A stretch of 64,000 bases of DNA. It comes from Azadirachta indica. Taxonomy: Eukaryota; Streptophyta; Magnoliopsida; Sapindales; Meliaceae. Under the pieces are notes generated by a model, which was not told where the DNA came from, made no database searches, and saw only the letters and a list, made by a program, of their open reading frames with translations. Shown here in pieces: positions 1 to 11,994 of this stretch. How positions within the stretch are numbered: the stretch's first letter is position 1; each line of letters starts with the position of its first letter. The position numbers and the translations under genes are program-made. Where the stretch lies: assembly GCA_022749755.1 (NCBI GenBank), contig CM040443.1, positions 10,079,744 to 10,143,743 of the forward strand, read 5' to 3'.

Positions 1-1
1 T

Positions 2-175
2 GCTGGCAATAGTGAGGCTTTGGAGCAAGCTAGGGTGTTGACTGCCCTTGAGGGGGCCGACCGTACAGTGGTTGCTCAACATCCTGAGTTGAAAGAATTG
101 GTGTCGAAGGCAATATACCACCTCAATCTGTATCACAGTGGAGTTCATCCTCAAAGACAGTCATATGTGCCTTGA
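2..175 (+). CDS. 3' terminal exon of an unidentified protein-coding gene (5' part outside window)
   Basis: An open frame of 57 codons runs from the window edge to a TGA at 173-175. It is rich in Ala, Glu, Leu and His, looks helical, and ends in a short polar tail (HPQRQSYVP). Its base composition is clearly more GC-rich than the DNA that follows, which is what suggests real coding sequence. The upstream exons are missing, so neither start nor phase can be checked. I do not recognise the family. The F-box gene downstream is on the opposite strand, so the two genes converge with about 3.6 kb between them. Confidence 0.6.
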   Translation, partial: AGNSEALEQARVLTALEGADRTVVAQHPELKELVSKAIYHLNLYHSGVHPQRQSYVP

Positions 176-3100
176 TGCATCAAAATTTTCTTTTTTGGTA
201 AATTGTTGTGTTGATACATTTTTATCAGAAGGAAATAGGGGTACAGAATCACAGATTATTTATTAACTAAATTATAGATAGTAGTTAATGAAAGTAGAGA
301 GTTCTCTGGGAAAGAAGTGATACATTATTTTAAAACAAATTAGATGGATTAATACCTTGTTGGCAAAACAACATGTGGTGAATTTGTGGTTTAAATGGAC
401 AAATTTAATTTGACTTGCTCTCTTTCTTCAACTTCTTTGCATATGTCCGACTTAACAGTTAATGTTTCCTTCGTAAGGTTCTCTTTGCAACTGGATGGAC
501 CCTAATATTGTATTGATTAGCTGGTGATAGTGCTGTTAACTTCGGACCTCTTTTGTTTGATCATTACTTGTTGACATTTTAGATCATTTATAAACCTAGA
601 ATAGTTCCTCTTTTATGTGTTACAGTTAAATTAACTTATTTTCTCACACTGACGCCATATCAAGGCAAGATGAAAATGCTCTGTTTCTCGGTTGCTGCTT
701 CTAGGTTCTATTTTCCCACTTCTTTTGTTGTGTTATTGGCTGGAATTTCTCCCATTACTGTTCAACCAGAATTTAACAAGTTTTGATTGTTGAGGATCCC
801 AATAAACTATCTGCTTCTGGGATTATAAAAGGTAAGATTACAAGAGTTATTTTAGTCAATTTATAGTTCGAAATGTTGCTTTTATTGTTTTTTTATCCAT
901 CCTTTTTCCTTTTTTAAGGTTACCACACACATCACCTCACACCAACGAAATTAAATAATTTCTCCTCACAAGGTTGGTCTCTCAGGACAAAAGAATGTTA
1001 AGAATGAATAATATGATATGTTAGATTGGAAAGAAGCTTTTGCAATTGATTGCCCACTAATTCTTTATATGTGATCGGTTTGAAATGGACTTGAGTGTTC
1101 AGGACACTCTTATGGTACTCTCTCTGGATAATAATGGAATGAATACCGTGGGGGGTGGGGTTGGGGAAGTAAAACAACATTAACTTGCAAAGAAAAACAT
1201 TTTAACCAAAAAAGTCTCTCCAGAGAAATGATTACAAGGAATGATAATAAATAAGATAAGAACAAGAACAGGGTGGATGGGGCAGAGGGAGGAAAATGAA
1301 AACCTGTGCCGTAGAGGATGTGGGCAATTATTACAAAGTGGTGCCAGGTCGACCTGCCTGTTCCTTAAAAAATTTTATGTGTTTGTGACACTGTTTGTGC
1401 TACTCCGGCACCTATGATATCATCTAACTTTTGCAAGTTTCACAAATCACAAGTCTCCACCCAGCTTTTATGTGCTCTTTAAAAAGAAAAAAGGGGTTCT
1501 CCGAAAAGGATAGAGAATCGGTTTAGTTTCCCATTCATATACAGATATTTGCACTTCTATTATGTTCGGTTGTGTTGGTTAACCAATGTTCCTGCTGCTA
1601 ATCCATAAATGCTTGGCAGCCATAGCGCAGGCTTAAAGAAATAAGGATTTTCAGTTCATAGCCATCTGATTTCGTCTCAGGTTGTTAATTTGTGCATGCA
1701 AAACTTAACCAAAATAAGGGAAGAGAAATGCCCAAACGTAGAAAATGAATCTGCCGTAACTGATACTTTCTTGAGTTTACTGTTAGTGTGTCACGTTAAC
1801 AATTTTCTGCTACCATTTCAGAAGGAAGTCTGATCAATGGCGTTATAGAAAAAATCATCAAACAAGGTTTTACACCCAGTAAATTTCACTTCGTTGGTCT
1901 GGGCCAGCAATTCTTACCCCAGATGTTTGCTCTGCTAAATACTAGTGGAGGATCTCACCTGAAACTACAAAATCTGAGAAAAGCCGGTTTTCAAGTACAG
2001 CTCCTGTCTGTGCTGCAAAAATCATTGTCTGTTAACTCCTCAAATCGATTCTTGGAATATACAAAATTGGATCACACAATCTGGCCCACGAAGTGTATGT
2101 AAGTGGCGAACTCGCACATCATACACATCTTAGGATATATTCGACAGCAAAAGAAAAAAAAAAAATCACCGTTGGCAACCATACTTCTTGAAATGTTTGA
2201 TTTTTAACTATGTTTAATCTGTAGTTTTCCCTAAATATATATATATATATATATCGGGGAACGGGAACATCGACAAGGTAAAAGGTAGTCAAATTACTTG
2301 GGTGAATTGGTACAAATCAATATCAAGTGCAACCAACTTCTCCGCACTAGGCGAATGCTTCATGGGAAATCCCTTGGGCCTTGGCTTAAATAGTAAAAAA
2401 TGGAATGAAAAATTCAGTCTCGTCAGTAGGTCGGAATGAATCATGCAGCTAATCAAGTTTGTCGAGGAAAGAGCTTCTGCTCTTTCTCTTGCATTTTTTA
2501 TTGCTTTTGAATTAAGACTTCAGAAGCAAAGCTCAGAACCTTTTTACAGTGGAGTTGGTGGGTGCTAAAACAAACCATAACCCCCCATAGAACTTCAATT
2601 TGCTGAAGAATTTTCTAGCTATAATAAAAGAAAACGTGGTCTGGTAAAGAGAGGAACCATACCATAAACTTTCAGGGGCCAAATTCAATAGTCTCATGGG
2701 TGACACAAGTGCGGCAAGATTACATGGTTCTGAGGGCTATCAGTTATGAAAAAAACCAAGAAAAGAAATGAGGAGGCAGTAAATCCACTGTTCTGCAACG
2801 CAATCAATTCCAATTCACTCAAAAAGTGCCATTATTTTTGGTCATACGAGATAAAATTACAGAAGAGAAAAGGACAAGCAAAGACAACACCAGTGGAAGG
2901 AAAAAGAAAACATTAAACAATGATATCAACTACGTCTACCAATATCCTGCTGAGTAGGCTGAAAATTATCAGATAAATGTTCAAAGAAAGAACATGGGAC
3001 TGAATAGTATAGTTAGGGAATAAATTATAACAACCAATCAAGTGCGTATTTCTAATCACATAGCAGGTTAAGTTATGAAATTTTAAGTCCTCTGAAAGTT

Positions 3101-3780
3101 GACTGGAGTCAGATTCCTATGACAACTACTAAAGAAATAAAAAATGAAGAATTAAATTCAACTGTAAAGAACCAATTTGATTTAATAAGTCTTCTAGACA
3201 TCCTGTAAAGAACCAATTTGATTTATATAATGTCAGTTTTCGCTCAGGAGGGAAATATATATACCTAGGGCCAAGTTAGTAGCACTTAGCTCAAATTGTT
3301 TTAGAGCACAGCATTTCCTAATCTGAAGCATGCATTCTCCCATCCAACAGGCACCAAACTGATCAGATTTCCCTTCTCACACCTTCCCATACAAGCAAAC
3401 AGGTTTTATTATTACAAAAGGTACATGCAGCTAAAAGATTCTCTAATGACTTGTGAGATCTCATGGACAAGATAATAAGCTGGTACGTTATTCCTCTGTA
3501 GTATGGAAATTTAAGACTGTATAAACAAAGAACCATCCAAAATCAAAATAACCTAAATTACAATTTTACGCCAGTATTTGCAAACAACAGAACTCAAGTC
3601 TGAAATTCCTCAAAGAGCACACACAATATGTATAATATGTCAAAAAACAGTAGGATCAATAGAAAAAACAGCCAATGCATATTATGCTATTTGTATTATC
3701 ATCCCCTAATTATACAGAAGACGGCTAGAAAAATGATTTAGTATGATAAATGTTAAGTTCTAACCATTGTCACGTATGAC
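176..3780. other. Intergenic region between two convergent genes
   Basis: No recognisable gene. The first part should hold the 3' UTR of the upstream gene; the last few hundred bases should hold the 3' UTR of the F-box gene. An AT dinucleotide run lies at about 2235-2255. A perfect 8-bp stem with a 4-base loop lies near 2469-2490 (GAAAGAGC/GCTCTTTC). A 20-base stretch (GTAAAGAACCAATTTGATTT) occurs twice about 40 bp apart near 3165 and 3205. One unexplained 94-codon stop-free frame at 1821-2102, preceded by an acceptor-like CATTTCAG, is listed under findings. Confidence 0.6.
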
Positions 3781-6016
3781 TCAGCGAAAGGAAGGCAGAG
3801 CACGCCAACTATCAGCAAGTAACATAGCTTGATCACGTGAAGTAGCCGACAGTTGTTGGAGAATTACATTCTTGACATGAGCTGCTGCTGTTTCACCAGC
3901 ACGTGCGGCAAGTTCTAGGTAAACCACTGCTTTCATCATCTCCCCTTCCTGCCCAGGTATTATCGCCAAAATGCCATCAGACTATTAGGTAAAAAGAAAG
4001 ATAAAATATAGAATTAAAGAGCTACGGGACTATAATAAACAAGAAACAGTTGAATTCCCACCCCACCATTAAATGTGCTTAGTTCTTCAAAGCAGTGGTC
4101 ACTCTATCAGGATGGAAGTGTCCTATTTCAGAGAAAAATGAAGTGTTGAGACATGTGAATCATGCTTGTTCACAATATGCTCCCTGATCTCACCCTCAGC
4201 ATGCTTTAATTTTTCTTTATTCCTTCAATTCTTTTTCCCTCAATAGGAAACTGGGGAAATGCATGTTAATAAAAAAAATAGAGAAAAGTTACAACAATGT
4301 TGACTGGGAGTCCACTGAAGGAACAATGTTCGTTTCCCACCCTAATACAATCTCCCGTGGGTAAATATGCTCAAAGCATAATGTGTTATTCAGGTAAGCT
4401 AAAAAGAAAAAAAGTTTACCGTCTAGTTATCTAAATTCAAGTTATAGGGACCCATCATGAATATCTTATCTAACATAGTAGATATAGATATGTGACGTAC
4501 CGAAAATAGACGAAGTCCATGTTCAAATTGAGCTTTGCTGTGACCACAATCAGCTGCTCGTTTCATCCATTTCCTCGCTTGTCTATGACTCAGGGGAAAA
4601 CCTTCCCCAACTGAATAGCAAAGTGAGATGTTGTACATTGCTCGTACATACCCACCCTCTGCAGCTTTTAAATACCACCAAGCCTGATTAAAGAAAATCT
4701 TATCAAAACAAAAGCTCTGAATATGCTATACTGAAGGAGCCAAAAGTGCCAAATTTGGCTCAAATCTCCTCATGACCAGTAGCCAACTACAAAAGCAGGC
4801 AATATGGCATATGGTCAAAACAATAGAAAAGGATATATATAATTAGAAAGAGCTGGGCCAGGAACTACATTGAATAAGAGAATAGGCCGCATCTCCTGTT
4901 TAGTCTTAAAAGTATGGTAATACAACTAAGCATTGATTGATTAAAAAATAAAAAATATGATGAGCTAAACTATCAGGAAAGTTGAATTCACTAAAGGTTT
5001 ATGCATTAGGTAGTAAAATAATTAAGAAGAAATTACTTACAGCCTCTTGTAGATTGCAATCCGCTCCTCGACCTCGATGCAGGCAGAGTGCAAGTTGATA
5101 CTGAGAGCGAACATGACCAGCAATGGAAGCCCGATACAACCACTCAACAGCTTCCTTCTCATTTGGAGGTTGAGCTGCATGTGACAACATTCATAAGCAC
5201 ATGATAATAAACACGATTGACATCATAAATTGACATCAACTGAGATGTCTAAGCTGCAGGTGTACCACAAATGAATGCCAGAAATTTATTTAATTGAACA
5301 AACAATACAATAGACCAAGTCCAAGCTCGTTATGAGCTGGTTATTGAGCAACAACTCTTTTAATTATCATTAATCAGCTGAGTTTCTTATTAAACGAATA
5401 CAACCTTTATTCTCTAAAACGAAAATTTTCTAGTCCTTAAAACCTAACAAATTGCATAAATATTATTACCTTGCAAGTAAGAAATTCCCAAATTGAACTG
5501 GCCAGCTGGATCACCGAGCTCAGCCGCCTTCCGATACAAACCGATAGCAGCCTCCTTCTTGTCCATCTCCCAATACATCAGACCGGCATCAACCATAGCT
5601 AGCGTCGAGCCACGAGCCGCGCCTTTTAAGAAGGAGTCAAGAGCCTTATCCAAGTTCTTACGAACTCCACCTAGGCCGTGCTTGAACCGCTTTCCCCACC
5701 TTAGTAACACCATCCCCTCTCTCAACGGTCGAAGAGCGTCGTTCCATGACTTGCACACCAACGATGCCGCCCGAAGCTGAGGAAGCGTGAACGACGCCGC
5801 GATCTTAGTCAAGATATCAAAAGGTAGGGTCGCGAAATCATGAGCGTTCGTTGATTGTGCTGACCGTGAGCGGAAGCGCGTGTGCCGCTTGATTTTGCTC
5901 TTGTGTGTGCTGGAATTGAGGTCTGGTTGACGGTGCTCCCGGTTGATAACGGTCGGCAATTGAAGAGCGGTGTATGGTGAGCCGTCTGATCGATCCGGCC
6001 ATGTTCTTTGCGTCAT
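3781..6016 (-). CDS. F-box protein with Sel1-like repeats (At1g70590 type), 4 exons, 343 aa
   Basis: Exons on the minus strand are 6016-5470, 5174-5041, 4683-4501 and 3948-3781, all with GT-AG junctions and closing phases. An F-box lies at about residues 61-100 (core LPFDILTKIAASFTLPQLRA, then CKSWNDAL). It is followed by Sel1-like/TPR-like units from about residue 118 to 320, seen as A..W..KAA..G...A....G. patterns. F-box proteins of this kind dock to SKP1 in SCF ubiquitin ligases, and the Sel1 repeats would bind the target; the target is unknown. The N-terminal 60 residues are polar and basic and look disordered. Length fits the single-copy Arabidopsis F-box/Sel1 protein that sits next to GGT2. 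The start is the first ATG after upstream stops. The stop is TGA at 3781-3783. Family is certain; exact function is inferred. Confidence 0.93.
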
Positions 6017-9000
6017 CTTCTCATTTTTGCATAACTGTAGTCGTTAACCATATGGGATTATTTATTATTTCCCGAGTGAGAAGATTTTCTACAAACTTCG
6101 CCAATAAGAAACAATTATGATTCCCCAATATTTTATCATTTTTATGAAAAATAAAATTGTTTTTTAGTATCTAATAGAAAAAATTACATTTTATTTCCTT
6201 TCAGGAAACAATTTTAGTATCTAATATACTAAGAGTGTTTTTTATTATCTAGTATTTTAAAAATATTAAAAAAATACAGAAAATAATCGAATTTTAAAAT
6301 CATATCCTGACTCTTTTTTTCTTTTAAGACATATTTGCTTTTACTTAAAAAAACTCGTATTTAACTGGCAAATAAAATAAATAATTTTTTTCTAGGAAAG
6401 AAATAATTTGTTAATAAACACTAGTAACTTACGCCGCCACTGTCTATGATTTTTCTTTTTTGAAACAATTCAAAAGTAACAACGATTGGATTTTGAATTA
6501 TTTCAAAATTCATATATGATTTAATTATTTTTCGCTAACATTTATGAAATTTTAGAGAATGTTTGGTTACTTTTTTTTTTTAAGATTGTTTTTAGTTTTA
6601 AAATTTAAAAAGTGAGTGAAAAACAATGTCTTGTTGTCCTTGAACGTTCTAAAAAATATGTTTTTAAAATTAATTACAAATTTATTCTCAAAACAACTAT
6701 TTTATTAACTTTTAGAAAGAGGATTTTTAGATATATAAATGATAATACAATCTCAGTTATACAAACTTTTATAAAAGAAGTATAAAAATATTACTATTTA
6801 TTTCCACTACGACTGTTTTAAGATTTTTTTCACAAATATCACAAAACACATTTTTTTAATTAAAAAATTCTCTTTAAAATTAGTGGGAAGAGGAATTGAA
6901 ATTGAATATTATAACACATTTTAATTTCACTAAAAAAATGTTAAACTAATTAAATTATTTCTTTGGAAACAGATCTTTTATCTTCTTAATACAAAAAAAT
7001 ATATTTCCATATTAGTACTAAATTTGTACTTAGGCCAGCGACGCGAACGCAGTCATAAACATTAAAGATAAATTTGAATTTTTCTTTTATTTGAAAACTC
7101 TATTCCACTTCGTATGGAAATATAGAATTGTTTAATTAATCACTAAAAAATACGTGACCTTTCGTGGGGAAGGAAGGATGAAGAACCAAGAATGAATGAT
7201 CGCATGAAACACGTAGTGATAGACGTAGACTGATACATAGTGCGTGAGGCCAAAGAACACATCTTGCAGTGGTTGCAGGCGCACGAAGATATGTGGTCAA
7301 AGCATATCCTTGAAGACCTTGACCACTGACCGTTCAAACAATATTATTCATCTCTTAAACTGGGCCAGTCAAAGTTGAGATGACGGTGGTTTCTCAGAAC
7401 GTGAGCTATCTTGACGATCATGTAGAAGAAACCCCGCTAGATTATCTTTCGTCAGCACCATCACCACGAACCTGATCACCCACTCTGGCTATCGGTCCCC
7501 ACTAGAACTTAACTGAAGTCTGAAGCCGTTGTTCTTTTGTTTACGTAGTCATTCAAGCAAGTACCCATTCATTCTTGCCAGCAATCTTCATAATGGCCCC
7601 CACAAAGAGACCAATCACACAATTGTTTGTCGTGAATAGACGACAAATCGCTTGTGCTCATTGCGCCAATCGATCAGAAACCAATGGCCATGTTGTTGGT
7701 CTGGTCACTTTTTAAAGAGAATGAAATGCTGCTTTGCTTTCGCTTAAATTCTTGCAGTAACTCGATTTGGTTTTCTATGATATGAATTTAAGCAGAAAGA
7801 AAATTTAATTCTGGATTTAGTTATGAATAACTTGTTTGGTAGAAATCACGTGATGTATCTGTTTGTATTAATTCAGATAATTTCCATGCATTTGGCATGG
7901 CCAATATCATTCATTTTATTATCAACTTCTATATGTATGTAGATTTGCTTTCTATATTGAGATGAAATTTTGAATAAATATAGATAGAAGCATAATATAT
8001 ATATATATATATATACTACGTGGCTCAAGGAGTAACAGCCATTTCAAAACCTTGATTTATTCGTTGGCATATTCTAGCATGTACATATACCCATCAATAA
8101 AATATCCATTGCTCCCTTGTCTCCCTCAAAGATAAAAACGAAAACAGAACTTTAAAAAATGAGAGTTTGCATATAATATGTGCACGGTAATTGCCTAACA
8201 TACACGATCCCTTTCATGTGGACTCCAGTAATAGCACCTTAACAATTAAATAATAAACTAATGGCAAGTAATCCAATCCAAATTACCCCACTACATGCCA
8301 AGTAAAATTGCAGCTTTTATTAGACGTGTTGAAATACTATTGCCTCAATGAGGGCTCCGATCCCGAGAAAGCTTTTTTTTTTTTTTTTTTTGTACAGAAT
8401 TATAAACCCTAGATTAGGTGAACTTCCCCCTAATATTATCACTTTCCTAACATATGGTTTTTTTTATTATGCACATTCTCCGCGATTAAACTAAATATTC
8501 GCTTTTCTGATAACATTCCCTATGGGTTTTGCCCATTCAAATAACACTACGGATGTAACTGGTTTGGTCAATTATTGGTCTGCAAATTTTAAGCTTGAAA
8601 GTGTTTAAATAATTAGGTCCATTCAAAATCACATAGGATTCTAATCCGGCAGCTGCTTGCCACATGTGTTTTGTCCATATATTTTCTTGAGTTATCAGAA
8701 AAGCATTTAGGAAAGGGAGAGATAGAGAACCTTCCCTGCCTATCACAAGAGTCCGCGGTGGGTGGTGGGGGTCATGTGTGGGACACGGTGAGACTAAACT
8801 CTGAAGTCTAAAGAAGGAGATGATGTGCAGAGACCAGAAAAAAGTTGGTGGGTCTATGGCTTGGCTTAAGGTTTTGTGGGGTAATTTGTTTTAAGTCAAT
8901 CAACCATGGGAGCATCCGTGCAGCATCTTTCTTGCTCTTTGAGAAGGATTTACCTTTATTTTGGCTTTGCGTTTGCCAACTTTTGGCTGCTTAACAAGAT

Positions 9001-9494
9001 GTTGACTTGCATGCGTCAATTAATTCTGCAGCTACGCGTGAAAATGAACATAAACATGAACATGAACATTAATCTAGTTGAGACAGATCATGGAGAGGAG
9101 GAGAAGAGAATTGAGAACGTATTATGTAGAAGAAACCCAGATCTTTAGCATAATTAACATTATTAATATAAAGTGATACCACTAAGTCACACAGAAGAGA
9201 ACAGCCAAGCATGTTGATGTAAAAGAAACTCTATTGTCTGCCAGTACATCAAGGATATTGTGAAGAAAAAAAGAGAAGAATATGAAAGATCCCATGACAA
9301 TAAAGCTGCTAATTAAATGCCAATTTATTCATCTGTAAACTCTGTACATAAGTTCCTAACCACTACAAGGCGCCTAAAACAAAGGAAAATTAACAAGTAC
9401 GATTACAAATAGAAAAGAAAATTAGAGTAGCAAATTAAACATGAAAGGCTTATGAAAAGCCTCCTCCTAGCTAGCTAATTAACAAAATGATCAG
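6017..9494. other. AT-rich intergenic region
   Basis: The part next to 6016 should contain the F-box promoter. No gene is supported. The region holds a transposon-derived repeat at about 6553-6725 (separate entry), an AT dinucleotide run near 7999-8016 and a T20 run near 8371-8390. A stop-free frame at 8906-9148 encodes an odd low-complexity peptide with an ACATGA-type hexamer repeat at 9047-9070, and I do not believe it is a gene. The last 300 bases probably form the 3' UTR of the SMR gene, which is transcribed leftward. Confidence 0.55.
6553..6725. repeat. MITE-like fragment, same family as the copy at 24845-25140
   Basis: The segment starts with GAGAATGTTTGGTTAC. Its interior matches, in reverse complement, the element in the third-last intron of the PRPP synthase gene. 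Shared blocks include TTGTTGTC, AAAAATATGTTTTT and TCAAAACA.CTATTTTA in the same order and spacing. Only one terminal sequence is visible here, so the copy looks truncated at its right end. Boundaries are approximate. The GTTTGGTTAC-type end resembles ends of plant hAT-type MITEs, but that assignment is an inference. Confidence 0.55.
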
Positions 9495-9842
9495 TTAGTT
9501 AGCCCTTTCAACATGGCGTATAAAAACAGATTCCAAATCTGGAGGAGTAAAGAACTCCCTAATACCAGTATAATTACATTTCAAAGAAGACTTTCGCTTC
9601 CTGGGAGCCGGTGGACACATCAACCTCGCCGGAATTCTCGCTTCTTCATTCGTAGGAGTTGTCGAACACCCTTCATCATCGTCATCCGCTGCTTCCTTGT
9701 CAACACTGGGATGCGTATATATAGGCTTTAACGGAGCCCGTAAAGGAATTCCAGCAATTACCCACCTTTTTCCCTCTGATTCTAGCCCGCCTTCAACTTG
9801 AGGCTTCCCTGATAAACCCATAATCTTAGAACAAGCAACCAA
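9495..9842 (-). CDS. SMR6: SIAMESE-related CDK inhibitor, SMR6-like
   Basis: A single-exon frame of 115 codons. It carries the two signatures of plant SIM/SMR proteins: CPPAPRKRK (about residues 76-84) and the cyclin-interaction/C-terminal motif [15 protein letters not shown] (about 94-108), ending in VERAN. An acidic stretch (DDDDEG) sits in the middle. SMR proteins bind CDK-cyclin complexes in the nucleus and inhibit them, promoting exit from mitosis and endoreduplication. The N-terminal part ([15 protein letters not shown]) is typical of the SMR6 subgroup. The second in-frame ATG at 9821, giving MGLSGKP, matches the usual family start better than the ATG at 9842, so the protein may be 108 aa. 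The gene stands alone, about 3.2 kb from its neighbours' coding ends. A palindromic E2F site lies about 620 bp upstream. Confidence 0.93.
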   Translation of the reverse strand: MVACSKIMGLSGKPQVEGGLESEGKRWVIAGIPLRAPLKPIYTHPSVDKEAADDDDEGCSTTPTNEEARIPARLMCPPAPRKRKSSLKCNYTGIREFFTPPDLESVFIRHVERAN

Positions 9843-10459
9843 CCAACAACCTATTACAAATATTATAACAGGGAATAAAGAATAAAGAACGAAGAATAAA
9901 GCTGAGTTCCTCTCTTTTATTTTATTATTTTTTTTTTGTTCTTTTCTTTTCTTCCTTTCTGGGTAGGGGATTGGCAGAGAATCAAGTGAAACCAGAAGGA
10001 AAGTGTAGGGTTAGCGATAAAGAGACAGAGAAAAAGATGCAAGTGCAAAAATGACAAATTAAAAAGAAAAAAGTGACCTTTTTCGGATTTGGATTTCTGC
10101 TTGAGTGGAAGTGCTTTTAAGAAACTACAGCATACGAGGGGACATAACTCGTGAGATAAGGCTAGAGGCAATGGAAAGAGCTTTAAATACAAAGGGCAGT
10201 GTAAATGTTGAATGTTGAATGTTCAATGTTTCAATGCGTCAATGTTCTCTTGTGCTTATACCAATCAGAAAGAGAGAGCAAAAGAGAACCCGAGGAAACT
10301 CGTGACATAAGCTGAGAGTATAATACTATAATTTAATTATTATCATAATTATATAATTACTATAATTAAACCTTTTTGAGAGGAAAAAGAAACTAATAAG
10401 AGAGTAGGGGTGCCCGTGAAATTAGCTGACCGCGGGCAGCATTAAGGATTGACTTGGAT

Positions 10460-10471
10460 TTTGGCGCCAAA
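10460..10471. promoter_or_regulatory. Palindromic E2F/DP binding site upstream of the SMR6-like gene
   Basis: TTTGGCGCCAAA is a perfect palindrome. Each half reads TTTGGCGC, the canonical E2F site (TTTSSCGC), so two overlapping sites face opposite ways. It lies about 620 bp upstream of the SMR6-like start codon. The next coding start on the other side is over 7 kb away. E2F control of a cell-cycle inhibitor is biologically sensible; occupancy is inferred, not shown. Confidence 0.6.
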
Positions 10472-11218
10472 TTTTTTCGGGGGTGGGGGCCATGGGAATC
10501 ATCAACAGTCATTGTTATTTATTCCTTTAGCCTTTTTGACATCATGGAGCATTTGATTTTCTGATTTTTATCTCGTACCAACTCGCACACTCGATGGCTA
10601 CGTGGCACTTGCACATATAGGCTGACTCAGCACCTATTGTGGATTAGTGTAGAACCCTCGACAATTTTTTACCCCATAAATAAATTTGTTAAATATCTAC
10701 TTATCCAAATCATTTAAGCAGACATTTCTGGAGAGAGAGTTTTGTATGGACATGTTTTTATTTAAAAAAAAAAAACTAATTATTATAATAATTAAAATAA
10801 ATAAGAGAAAAAATTTAAAATAATTATCATAAATGATTTTACGAGAACCTTCACTATCAAACTTCCACTTTTTATCATGTTATCATCATTATAAGAAAAA
10901 AAACAAAAACTTTGGACGGTTCATATTAACGTCCCCGCGAAACATTTTCACTTTCTCTAATTCTTACGTGGAATTATTGGGAAAATATTTTTGGTGAAAA
11001 GAACGTTTACATTATTTGAATACCTTTAACTGTAATCTGATATGAATCATATACAATAAAAGAAAAAATTTAATGTATTTGACATTATTTTATTTGATAG
11101 TTCTATCAAAACTGTCTCATATGAGACTTTTTGTTTAACTCTCTGTTGATAGATGTGATTTTAATTTTAATTTAATTAGATAAAGATTTATTCCAATAAA
11201 TATAATTTTCAAAAAACA

Positions 11219-11250
<32 letters not shown>

Positions 11251-11580
11251 TACGCACACACACACACAATCTTAGAGAACTCATTTAATAATAATTGTTT
11301 TCTATATAAATCTCAAATCAATTGTATCTATTTTTTTTCTAAAAAAGAGGCAATTGTAAATAAAATATTAAATTTATTTTTATAAATTTGAAATAAACTT
11401 GGATTGTAGCTACAAATTTTTGTTCGCATATGAAGCTCGCAAGGTAAAACCATAAATAGGCATGCAACAAGACAAACGAAAAAGAAAAAGCAATTCCTCA
11501 TGCAAAAGCTGCTTTTTCATATTCGACATACTATATGATATGCTTTTTTTTTTTTTTTTAATATTACATGTATATATAAG

Positions 11581-11994
11581 TCGAATAATATCTTATCTTT
11601 GCACATAAAAAAATTTATCTATAGTCAAATACTGTAAATATTAAATATAATAAATATCATCTTATTATAAAAAATAAATCTTATTGACTGAAACCTTGCA
11701 GCCAGCAAGGCTAATCACTCAGATAAAATCCTAATGACTTATATGATATACTTTTAGATCATAAAAAACTGTTATAATTATGACCGTCGAATATCTTCAC
11801 TTAATTTAAATCATATTTTATCTTCATATATGAAAAAAAAAAATTATCCATACTTAAATACTATAAACATTAAATATAATAAATATCATTTTATTATAAA
11901 AAATAAGTCCGGTTAGTTGGAGTCACTGGGGCAAAGCCCGAGTGGCCCATATGATATGCTTTTAGCTCATAAAGAACTGCTATAGTTATGGCCT
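11581..11994. repeat. Two-copy diverged tandem repeat, unit about 205 bp
   Basis: The segments 11581-11785 and 11786-11994 align along their length. Both start with TCGAATA.TATCTT and carry ATTAAATATAATAAATATCAT.TTATTATAAAAAATAA. Both continue with a GACT.A/GTTAGT block and TATGATATRCTTTTAG, and end with AACTG.TATA.TTATG.CC. A partial third match (ACTATATGATATGCTTTT) precedes the first copy near 11530. The copies are clearly diverged, so the duplication is old. No coding potential or terminal inverted repeats were seen. Confidence 0.6.

Noticed and set aside
7143..7337. 64-codon minus-strand frame in the F-box/SMR6 interval
   Set aside because: Cys/Ser/Met-rich chance frame with no family resemblance.
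8906..9148. 80-codon + strand frame containing an Asn/Met repeat
   Set aside because: The repeat arises from an ACATGA-type hexamer, and the rest has no coding character.
9917..10192. 91-codon minus-strand frame rich in Leu, Phe and Lys
   Set aside because: It lies in the probable 5' leader of the SMR6-like gene, is low complexity and has no recognisable family.
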